Source: Pseudomonadota bacterium (GTDB lineage: Bacteria; Desulfobacterota; Desulfobulbia; Desulfobulbales; Desulfocapsaceae). Taken from it: a stretch of 64,000 nucleotides of DNA. Position 1 is the stretch's first letter. Each line of letters begins with the position of its first letter. Position numbers and translations under genes: made by a program. Where the stretch lies: positions 62,001-126,000 of the forward strand of contig JAEYNP010000114.1 in the NCBI GenBank assembly GCA_023412495.1, in the 5' to 3' direction. A model generated the notes under the pieces. It was not told the origin of the DNA, searched no databases, and saw only the letters and a program-made list of their open reading frames with translations. Shown here piece by piece: positions 43,839 to 51,255 of this stretch.

Positions 43839-46121
43839 TTAATTCTCCAGTAGCAGGGGTACGATCTGTGGAACAGCCGTCCCGGGCAGGCCAAGGCTGA
43901 ATGGGTCGAGGTTCAGAAATGGACCCAGGGCCGGAAGATTCTCAGCCTGTCTGCCGGCGGCGCCTATTGCCGGAAGTACGCGGAACATATCTTTTGCCCG
44001 GACGAGGGTCTCCCCGCCGGATGGATCTTCCGGGTTTACGGTGACGGTTGTGACACTGAATTGATCCCCCTCTTGCCCATTCGGGATGATGAGTTCGGGG
44101 TGATCGAACGGCGCCTTTTCGTACTTCACGCGCTCATCGGTCAAAGCGAGTATGAAGGCAACCAATGCATCGATTTCCGCCTCCGTTAAATTCAGGGGAA
44201 GAATGGGTGGAGCCAGATTTGTACAGTGGCTCCCATCCCCGGCGTTCCCGAAACCCGAGGTGTCGATAACCCCGAAACAGCCGTCGACTCCGGTCACATC
44301 CCTGCGGTCTCCACCCCTGTCGTAAAATTCGACTACCTGCCTTAGGGTCGACAGGCCGCCGTTGTGCATGTAGGGCCCGGTCAACTCCGCATTGCGGACG
44401 GAAGGAGTTTTGAAGGCCCCGTCCACTCCTACGCGGGCATTCTCATAGAAATTGGGGAAAGGCAGAGAGAGATTCGGATCAATGATATCCCCGGCTGTCA
44501 GTTGGCGTGAAAAAGACAAGGTGTTGCCGAAAGGATCCTGGCCTCCTACGCCAAGGTCTTCAGTTGTAGGACGGGCCCCGATGTTGTAAAACCCGCCATC
44601 GTAGACAACCGCCCGAGCATCGGGGCCGGCCATAACTTCAACAGGTTCCGGCACCTCCAGCTCCCCATTCGGAAAAGTCCCACGCACACGAATAGAAGCG
44701 CTGGTGAACTCCGGCCCGAAGTGGCATTCGTAGCAACGGCCTTTGTTCAGAAAGACATCGAGGCCAAGAAGTTCCTTTTGACCGAAGCCGGGAACGGTGG
44801 TAACGGTGTCCCCCTGCTCGACGATGGTGCCGGCTCCGTTGTTGATAAGTGTCGGGTTTGCGGTGATGAACGTGTCATAAGCAGTTTGATTGGACACCAG
44901 CGTCGCTTCATAGAGCATTATGGATATTCCGAAGAACATCGAGAAGTTATGTTCTGCCTGGGTGTAACCCACCGCGGGATCGACATCGGTGTTTATTACC
45001 GGTCCGTTCCCCTTGTCGGCGATTTCAAATTTGGTGGTATTGTCCCCCCAGTACTTCACGTTGAAAGCCAGCTGGATCAATTCCATATAGGTCTTGTTCA
45101 AACCGAGACCCGTCTCATTACGGTAGCTGCTGGCATTGCCGAGCAGGCTGTCGGTGGGATGGACTGCCTGGAGAGCAAGAGCTCTCAATGCAAACATGCC
45201 TCGGCCCAGATCCTTGAAATCACGTCCCGAACATGCCATCTCAAAAGCGCTCAAGGGCGGTCCTACTGCCTGGGAAGCCAGGCTGGCGTTGGCGAGGCCC
45301 AAACGCTCCAGGCCCAGGCTTCCATTGGTAAGGACGACCACCCGGGCATTGCGGTCGCGGGGCCCGAAGGGATTCACGCCGTTGAAAATGTTGTTGGCAC
45401 GACCGTCCCAGAAATTGCGGTGATTGAAGACGGCATTGATGGTTGTGGGAGTGTTCCGGGGTTCGACCTTGCGCACCGGAATTCCATCGACGGTAAAGGT
45501 AGTATCGTTGCCGCCGCAAAAATCGGGGAAACGGGCGATAGCGGGATCGGGGTCTTCCGAAAGGAGGAAACCACCGAAGGAACCCTGCGAGGAGGTCACG
45601 TCGTTGGTATCGCAGACAACCGGGCTGTTGCGGTCGTCCATATTCTGGAGGCGATGAAAGGGAAAATCGCGGGGTGTAAGGCTGTAGTTGGCGCCGGCAG
45701 TTTTGCCGGCGCCGGTCTTACCGGACGCATTGCCGAACGAGGTGTCGGGATTGCCTATACGAGACGGATTGGCCACCTGCAGCAGGCCGGGGCTGAGCTG
45801 ATTCTTGCTGCGGTTGTCGGCCCCGGCGTGGAAATGACAGCTGGCGCAGGCGAGGTTGTCGCTGCCGAGCCTCATGTCCCAGAACAGGGCCTTGCCGAGA
45901 GCCTTCGCAGCCTCGGTATTGGTGACGATGCCGGTCAGATCGGGGAGCAGCACATCTTCTGCGGCCAGGGCTCTAGGCGGGTTCTGATTCAATGGTTCGG
46001 GGTCAATCTCAAGCTCGGCAGCCTGGGGAAATGGGGGCAGTATCCCGAAAAGCAACAGGAATAATGAGATTGAAAAAAGGGTAGCTTTTATGCTGACTCC
46101 CCTTGGCTGAACCTTGTGCAT
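43839..46121 (-). CDS. Di-heme cytochrome c peroxidase/MauG-like exported protein with LLLEN tail
   Basis: A 760-residue exported c-type cytochrome. After a signal peptide come two heme-binding CxxCH motifs: CASCH at 92-96 and CYECH near 460-464. The flanking patterns (LGKALFWDMRLGSDNLACAS, KTPSVRNAELTGPYMHNGG, FILALTDERVKYE) are those of the CcpA/MauG family. It is more than twice the length of a bacterial di-heme peroxidase, with a long insert between the hemes. It would reduce peroxides or oxidise a protein or small substrate in the cell envelope. GAGGAGG precedes the start. The last residues, PQIVPLLLEN, match the tails of the next two gene products. Confidence 0.85.
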   Translation of the reverse strand: MHKVQPRGVSIKATLFSISLFLLLFGILPPFPQAAELEIDPEPLNQNPPRALAAEDVLLPDLTGIVTNTEAAKALGKALFWDMRLGSDNLACASCHFHAGADNRSKNQLSPGLLQVANPSRIGNPDTSFGNASGKTGAGKTAGANYSLTPRDFPFHRLQNMDDRNSPVVCDTNDVTSSQGSFGGFLLSEDPDPAIARFPDFCGGNDTTFTVDGIPVRKVEPRNTPTTINAVFNHRNFWDGRANNIFNGVNPFGPRDRNARVVVLTNGSLGLERLGLANASLASQAVGPPLSAFEMACSGRDFKDLGRGMFALRALALQAVHPTDSLLGNASSYRNETGLGLNKTYMELIQLAFNVKYWGDNTTKFEIADKGNGPVINTDVDPAVGYTQAEHNFSMFFGISIMLYEATLVSNQTAYDTFITANPTLINNGAGTIVEQGDTVTTVPGFGQKELLGLDVFLNKGRCYECHFGPEFTSASIRVRGTFPNGELEVPEPVEVMAGPDARAVVYDGGFYNIGARPTTEDLGVGGQDPFGNTLSFSRQLTAGDIIDPNLSLPFPNFYENARVGVDGAFKTPSVRNAELTGPYMHNGGLSTLRQVVEFYDRGGDRRDVTGVDGCFGVIDTSGFGNAGDGSHCTNLAPPILPLNLTEAEIDALVAFILALTDERVKYEKAPFDHPELIIPNGQEGDQFSVTTVTVNPEDPSGGETLVRAKDMFRVLPAIGAAGRQAENLPALGPFLNLDPFSLGLPGTAVPQIVPLLLEN

Positions 46122-46155
46122 GTATTCCTCCTCGACGTATTTGCAACAATGGCGT

Positions 46156-48267
46156 TTAATCTTCCAATAAGAGCATCATGGCGGGAAAAAGGGGGGCTGT
46201 GCCTGTTGTTGCCCAATTTCTGCCATTGCCATGAATTTTGAGCTTCCATTCCGTAAAGGTGCCGGTATCCTGACCCCAGAGGTCTCGCACCGTAAGTGTC
46301 CAGGTTCCGCTGGACCGTTCGCCAAGATGGCGGGTCGAGCCGAATCTCCATTTGTCGTAGCTGTGTGTTCTGCCGGATGAATGATTTTGGGCGAGGACGC
46401 TCTCTGTGCCCGCGGGGGAGGTGAGAACGATCTCAAGATCTCCCCAGTGCGGGTGGTCCGGGGCGGAGAAGGTGATATCGACGAATTCGACGGTAAAGTC
46501 GTCGGCTATTTCCACGCTCGAAGTTATTCCCAGGGCGTCGTTGTCGGGGATGGCCGCGTTCGGCTGGCTCACAGCCTGTACGCCGAGGTCGGGGCCGACG
46601 CCGATAAAGCCCGCGCTCATGGTCACGGCCGCCAAAGCGTCGACGCGGCCAAACCCGTAACTGTGGTTCACTGCCAGTCCCGCCCCGTTCAGGTTCCAGT
46701 CCGGGTGCCCCGGATCGTTACGTTTGGCGGTGTGGGCGAGAATCCAGCGGACATCCCTCCAGGTGAGGTTCGAATTGGCCTCGAGCATCAGGGCGACGAT
46801 GCCTGAAACCAGGGGAGCGGCCGCGGAAGTCCCGCCAAAGTTCGTTGTATAACTGGTAAGGGAATAGCCGGACTGGCCGGTGCGATCGGTAGTGGTTATT
46901 GCCGACAGGCCGCCGTTTGAAGGCGCGTTGACGAGAAGGTTGGCGCCCGGTTCGGAGTAGTCAGCCTGCTGTCCCTGGTCGGTCGTGGCGCCGACGGCCA
47001 GAGTCTCACGCAGGTTGGCATACCCGTCGTAATTGCTGTTGTCCATATTCTGCCGGCCGTTGCCGCCGGCCCAGACATAGATGTTTCCCTTGCCGCCCCT
47101 GCCGCTCACGGCGCCGTCCCGGATGGCCTGCAGGGTCATGAGACCCGGCCCTTCGAGCCGCATGCCGTCGTCCACCGGCCCCCAACTGTTGCTGTAGATC
47201 GAAACTGTTTCGCTGTGGTGGCTGAGGGCCTCAGCTTCGTGGAGATCGGTTTCAGCGCCCAGGAGGCGCAGACCGGCAAGACCCGCGGAGGGTGCTGCCC
47301 CGGCAATGCCGATCCCGTTGAAGCCCCTGGCCACGGCGATTCCGGCGCAGGCGGTTCCGTGGGCGTCGTCGGACGATCCGCTGGGATCGTCGTTTTCCTC
47401 CACGAAATTCCAGCTCAAGCCGGGCTGAACATTGTCCAGCAGATCCTCGTGACCGATCTCCAGTGCGCCGTCGACAACGGCGACGACCTGAGACGAGGAG
47501 CCTCGGTAGGTAGCCCAGACCGGTGCAACATTGGCATCCTCCCCGGGCAAACCGCCACCCTGGCCCGTGTTGACGAGGTGCCATTGCTGGCCGGCAAGGG
47601 GATCCTCGAACTGGCGCGTCGCCCTGGCTCTGTACCAGAGGGGTGTCGCTTCCCCGACCAGACCGGACTCGCAGAGAGCGTTTGCCGTCTCCAGGGACTG
47701 CAATGGATTGGCTGCCCGGTAAATGCGGGTCTTTGTGTTGACGGAGCGGGTCGGGGTCAGGCTGTAATTCTTCTCAATTGCCGCAAGTACATCCGCCTCC
47801 GGATCGGAGTCGAAGCGAACGACGATATCGCCGGTCAGGGCCATGCGGGTGGCAGGTATCTTTCGGCCCTGTGGATAGAAAATAGGACTGACGGGTCTTG
47901 CCGGAGAGTCGGGAGCGGCCTGGCGCAAAATATTGTCGACAGCCCGGGGAGAGGCGAACTGAACGGCATTGAGCTTCTGGTTCCGGATGACGGAAACATA
48001 CGAATTTATGAACTGGATATCCTTCTCCGGTATGGACCTGTTGACGTCTTGCATAAACCTTGCGATTGCCGCCTTTCCCTTGACCTTGCCTCGAAACACC
48101 GCCACTTCGTCCGCGGCAAGCCAGGCCTGCCTGCGTACACCGTTTTCCTGCCAGTGGACGATTTTTGCTTTGTTCGGCAGTGCCTCACTGTCCTTGTCCT
48201 GGGCGTGGCCCAATGCAGGGCACAGCGAGAGAATCAAAAAACCGATAATTTGAATAACTGATTTCAT
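46156..48267 (-). CDS. Kexin-like subtilisin (S8) protease with P domain and LLLED tail
   Basis: A 703-residue exported serine protease. After the signal peptide (IIGFLILSLCPALGHAQ) comes a propeptide-like region, then the S8 domain: Asp in VVAVVDGALEIGHEDL (about 264), His in DDAHGTACAGIA (about 300), oxyanion Asn in YVWAGGNGR and Ser in FGGTSAAAPLVSG (about 481). A proprotein-convertase P domain follows (about 565-685, ending TGTFTEWKLKIHG). The protein ends PAMMLLLED. The adjacent peroxidase-like gene starts 34 bases downstream, so they are probably cotranscribed. The protease might mature its neighbours; that is inference. Confidence 0.9.
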   Translation of the reverse strand: MKSVIQIIGFLILSLCPALGHAQDKDSEALPNKAKIVHWQENGVRRQAWLAADEVAVFRGKVKGKAAIARFMQDVNRSIPEKDIQFINSYVSVIRNQKLNAVQFASPRAVDNILRQAAPDSPARPVSPIFYPQGRKIPATRMALTGDIVVRFDSDPEADVLAAIEKNYSLTPTRSVNTKTRIYRAANPLQSLETANALCESGLVGEATPLWYRARATRQFEDPLAGQQWHLVNTGQGGGLPGEDANVAPVWATYRGSSSQVVAVVDGALEIGHEDLLDNVQPGLSWNFVEENDDPSGSSDDAHGTACAGIAVARGFNGIGIAGAAPSAGLAGLRLLGAETDLHEAEALSHHSETVSIYSNSWGPVDDGMRLEGPGLMTLQAIRDGAVSGRGGKGNIYVWAGGNGRQNMDNSNYDGYANLRETLAVGATTDQGQQADYSEPGANLLVNAPSNGGLSAITTTDRTGQSGYSLTSYTTNFGGTSAAAPLVSGIVALMLEANSNLTWRDVRWILAHTAKRNDPGHPDWNLNGAGLAVNHSYGFGRVDALAAVTMSAGFIGVGPDLGVQAVSQPNAAIPDNDALGITSSVEIADDFTVEFVDITFSAPDHPHWGDLEIVLTSPAGTESVLAQNHSSGRTHSYDKWRFGSTRHLGERSSGTWTLTVRDLWGQDTGTFTEWKLKIHGNGRNWATTGTAPLFPAMMLLLED

Positions 48268-48280
48268 TTCCAGTCAGCAA

Positions 48281-48335
48281 GCCAGGGTTCCAAAAGCAAG
48301 GTTGAAACCAGGGGGGAAGCTTTTGGAACCCTGGC
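48281..48335. terminator. Perfect 17-bp inverted repeat between the tailed-protein genes
   Basis: GCCAGGGTTCCAAAAGC (48281-48297) and GCTTTTGGAACCCTGGC (48319-48335) are perfectly complementary across a 21-base loop. There is no T-run, so it may attenuate, terminate by a factor-dependent route, or protect mRNA ends between the gene at 48401-50125 and the protease gene. Confidence 0.55.
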
Positions 48336-48400
48336 AGACTTGCCAATTCAATGTTTCATTTTCGCTGGCCGCGTGCCCGATGGACACGCGGCCTGTCCCG

Positions 48401-50125
48401 CTATTCTTCCAGGAGCAGCAGGTTTACAGCCGGCAGGGCTCCGTTGTTCCTTTCAAAGAAAACCTGCCCCGTCACGTCGAACAGAGCAGTTTGCACATTG
48501 ATTCCAGGTCCTTGTATTGTGACGATGTTCCCGTTGGCGCCGCCCTTGATGGCATGGGGTATGGCCGGGTCGCCGACGTATTGGAGCTTCGGCCCGGCAG
48601 GATTGGCCGGATTGTCCTTCTGAAGAAGCGGATCGTTCAGGGTTGGATTGGGATTGAAGGTATCCCAGGTCAGGAAGTTCGGCCCGACAATGCCGTACAA
48701 CGCTCCATTGAAGACGGAGTCCGGGTCTGTGAGATCTGAGGAGCCGATATCCTGGGTATAGTTGATGCCGTCCGCCAGGGCCGCGGCGTCAACCTCGAAG
48801 GTATTGGACCCGTACGGATGAGTCACCGTATAGGTTCCGGCCGTGGGGGTGTCTATACGGATCCGCATCCGTGCGAAGGTCATCTGGAAGCCGTCCACGA
48901 CCGACTCGTCACCGCCGAATGTTCCCTCCATGGCGAATTCAACGAGAGGATTAAGAGCGGCTGCAGCGGGAACCGCATCGAAGTTTGCCCCGGCAGACCA
49001 GTAAAAGGTTTCGCCGGCGGTGTTGAGGGGGTAGTCGCCGCCGTCATCGATCGGATCGGAAATACCCATCGGCGGGAAGGTGATGGTCAGTTTCAGGCCC
49101 GACTGATCCTGGTACCAAAGGGGATAGCCGATAGGATAACCCTCAGCAAGGGTCCCTGTGATGTTGGCGGTGCTCCCGGCGAAAAAGGGCGTTGCCCGGT
49201 TGACAGGTCCCACCGCGGCAAGATTCTGGGTCGGGATGTTGCCGAAGGTGGTTTTCTCCGTGATTTCATGTCCGTCGTATACCCGGCCGACGAGATCGAA
49301 CAAGGTTGTTTCGCCAACAGTAACCCACGTATCCGGTCCTGTTTGCCGTTCAACGCGGAAGAAATTGTTGCCGGTGGGGCTGCCGACGATGGTGGTCGGT
49401 GCGGTCCCTGCTATATATTGCTTGCCATTGACCAGGAAGGCATTGGGATCGGCGGCGAATTCCGGCGAAGTGATGAAGGTGGTGGTCATATCGGGAGGAG
49501 GCAAAATCGAACCGACCGGGCTCATGATGGCGCTGTTCAGGGTGCCGCCGAAGGCGACTGCCACTGCCAGCGGGTTGGCCGCGCCGATGTCGGCGGTATA
49601 GTTGACGTCACGGACATCGCCGGTGCCGACGTTTTCGAAAACGATCTGTCCGTAGGGATGGGTTATGCGGTAGGTGCCGGCGGTATCGACATCCATCCGC
49701 ACCCTGACACGGCCAAAAGAAACCTGGTTGCCATCCACTATCGACTCGTCGGCGCCATAGGCAGCTTCCAGAGCGAGAGTCAGCTCGGCTTCCACCAGAC
49801 CGTTAGAGGGGGCTGGAACAGTATCCTCATCTATCGCGGCTCCGGCCAGCAGCCAGAAAGCCTCGGCACCAAAGCCGGTCAGCTCGGACCAGGCATTGCC
49901 CGCTTCAACGGGATCGTTGGCACAGCGGTTCAGGAGAGGATCCGGTTCCGGGTCGATACACAGTTCCAGTTTCAAGCCGTTGCTGTCGCTAAACCAGGCC
50001 GGGTAGCCATGGGGTTCTTCCGGAACACCCATGCCCTTAACATCCGCAGCCTTCGAGTCCAATGGGCTTGACATGATGGCCAGGGAAAACGCAATAGTCG
50101 ATAAAATCTTCAGCGTGCTGTTCAT
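48401..50125 (-). CDS. Exported protein with tandem duplicated domain and LLLEE tail
   Basis: A 574-residue exported protein (signal peptide ending PLDSKAA). Two copies of a domain start at about 40 (GYPAWFSDSNGLKLELC) and about 331 (GYPLWYQDQSGLKLTI). Both contain an F[WY]xxAGA segment, a GADESIVDGNQVSFGRVRVR or GGDESVVDGFQMTFARMRIR segment, and GTYxxTHPYG. I have seen similar domains only in uncharacterised exported proteins. The spacer regions hold PTTIVGSPTGNNFFRVE and KGGANGNIVTIQGPG, a related shorter element. The C-terminus is PAVNLLLLEE. GGACAGG precedes the start. It may be a surface or adhesive protein. Confidence 0.8.
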   Translation of the reverse strand: MNSTLKILSTIAFSLAIMSSPLDSKAADVKGMGVPEEPHGYPAWFSDSNGLKLELCIDPEPDPLLNRCANDPVEAGNAWSELTGFGAEAFWLLAGAAIDEDTVPAPSNGLVEAELTLALEAAYGADESIVDGNQVSFGRVRVRMDVDTAGTYRITHPYGQIVFENVGTGDVRDVNYTADIGAANPLAVAVAFGGTLNSAIMSPVGSILPPPDMTTTFITSPEFAADPNAFLVNGKQYIAGTAPTTIVGSPTGNNFFRVERQTGPDTWVTVGETTLFDLVGRVYDGHEITEKTTFGNIPTQNLAAVGPVNRATPFFAGSTANITGTLAEGYPIGYPLWYQDQSGLKLTITFPPMGISDPIDDGGDYPLNTAGETFYWSAGANFDAVPAAAALNPLVEFAMEGTFGGDESVVDGFQMTFARMRIRIDTPTAGTYTVTHPYGSNTFEVDAAALADGINYTQDIGSSDLTDPDSVFNGALYGIVGPNFLTWDTFNPNPTLNDPLLQKDNPANPAGPKLQYVGDPAIPHAIKGGANGNIVTIQGPGINVQTALFDVTGQVFFERNNGALPAVNLLLLEE

Positions 50126-50351
50126 ATTTGCCTGTCCTTTATAATGGTTTAGTCTTTGACGGTGGTGTCGATCGGGATCCGGATTTCAGCCCGTTTACCG
50201 CCAGGTCGTCCTTTAATACTTGGAGGAATAGCTACTTCCGTCTTGCTCCATATTCTCCCCAATCCATAGTAGTTGAGTAGTTGACATATAATGGTATCAG
50301 GCGGCTGTCCAGGTACACCCAGCCGGGTAATAATCTATTCTCAGGGCCGGA
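50126..50351. other. Leader region of the duplicated-domain gene
   Basis: This 226-base gap contains a direct repeat on the minus strand, CAACTACTCAACTACTA (complement of 50267-50283), followed by a G-rich stretch. A 58-codon frame without stops ends at a TAA near 50150 and has protein-like composition, but it has no start codon. I call no gene here; the region probably holds the promoter of the gene at 48401-50125. Confidence 0.35.
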
Positions 50352-50579
50352 TTAGAAGAAGGCCCGGTCGTCAGTCAGCAAATCGTCGGAGGTACCGCCT
50401 ATGGCAAAACGGCGTGTCCTGCCGTCGGTGAAGTTGTTGGTGGTGCGTATGTCCTTGACCCCTTCGATACTGTATGAGTGGCGATCATGACTTTCAGATC
50501 TAGGAAAAGGCAACCACTCTCTCACTACAAAGGCTGCCGTCCCGCAGGCTGCTTGTTTATTGAATTGACACCTATTCAT
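50352..50579 (-). CDS. Possible small protein, 75 residues
   Basis: A short frame from an ATG preceded by AGGA at a four-base spacing. The product, beginning MNRCQFNKQAACGTAAFVV and ending LLTDDRAFF, has no signal peptide, membrane segment or recognised domain. Upstream lies a CCCCAAAGGGG hairpin. It may be a genuine small protein or a fortuitous frame; its position ahead of the tailed-protein cluster is the only context. Confidence 0.3.
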   Translation of the reverse strand: MNRCQFNKQAACGTAAFVVREWLPFPRSESHDRHSYSIEGVKDIRTTNNFTDGRTRRFAIGGTSDDLLTDDRAFF

Positions 50580-51255
50580 ACTATCCTCGAAACCCCTTTG
50601 GGGATGATCTTATGATGGACATGACGGCCATGTAATAATTTGTCTCATTTAAAATTTTGTACCACCGAGCAGTATAAAAAATCAAGGGCAGGTCCAAAAA
50701 TTTTTCAGAATAAGCTGAAATAGCAGTTCTATACGCGATATACTCGCACGATGGTATTAATACCTATAAGAGCATTAACTCATTGTCGGCCATTTTATTT
50801 TTGAAGTCAAGAATAATTCTCAATTGAAAAATTTTATTAAAGTCATTTTAGCTCTGACAACTGCGAAAGGGAGGTTGACAAAGCTAAGCGAGAAATTAAG
50901 CCGCGAATTAAGCCTTTTTTCCCGTCAATTGGTGGGTTTTAGGATAGTAATGAAGAGGAGAAAGTTACTGGATTCTGGTCTGAAACAGAGTTCACCCGCC
51001 TGTTGATGCAGGTGAGGCAGAGGTCTGTGGATGGATTTTTGAATTGGGGTACTTTTTCTGGAAAGCGCGCGATGCCACATCAGGAAACTTGGATGCTTAA
51101 AAATAATTGTAGGAGTAAAAGCCTGGCAGTCGCCATTCCGGGAGGTGCTTTGGGTTTTTTTCGAGCTGGAATGTTGCATTATCACCTCGGCATGGTATCG
51201 GTAAAATATGCACGTTTAGATTGAAAATCGTTTTTTAACGAGGATACTGCAGCCA
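50580..51255. other. AT-rich intergenic region between divergent genes
   Basis: These 676 bases are clearly more AT-rich than their flanks. Short frames at 50824-51006 and 51003-51224 show no family features and I do not call them. The right end holds a promoter candidate for the gene at 51256. Confidence 0.4.
51179..51207 (+). promoter_or_regulatory. Possible promoter of the glycoside-hydrolase-like gene
   Basis: TTATCA (51179-51184) and TAAAAT (51202-51207) lie 17 bases apart. They match the -35 consensus at 4 of 6 and the -10 consensus at 5 of 6. The leader to the start codon would be about 42 nt. Confidence 0.4.

Noticed and set aside
44721..46064. A 447-codon frame opposite the peroxidase-like gene
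   Set aside because: It is antisense to a gene with clear heme motifs and signal peptide; the long frame follows from its GC-rich codon pattern.
47215..48261. A 348-codon frame opposite the subtilase gene
   Set aside because: It is antisense to a protease with an intact catalytic triad and has no family features.
48818..50071. A 417-codon frame opposite the duplicated-domain gene
   Set aside because: Antisense shadow of a gene with signal peptide, internal duplication and ribosome-binding site.
43839..50125. PEP-CTERM/exosortase or rhombosortase signal in the tailed proteins
   Set aside because: There is no PEP or Gly-Gly motif, no C-terminal transmembrane helix and no basic end; no sortase-like gene is in the window.
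50824..51224. Two overlapping short frames in the AT-rich gap
   Set aside because: Neither has a credible ribosome-binding site or protein-like family features, and a promoter candidate for the next gene lies inside the second.
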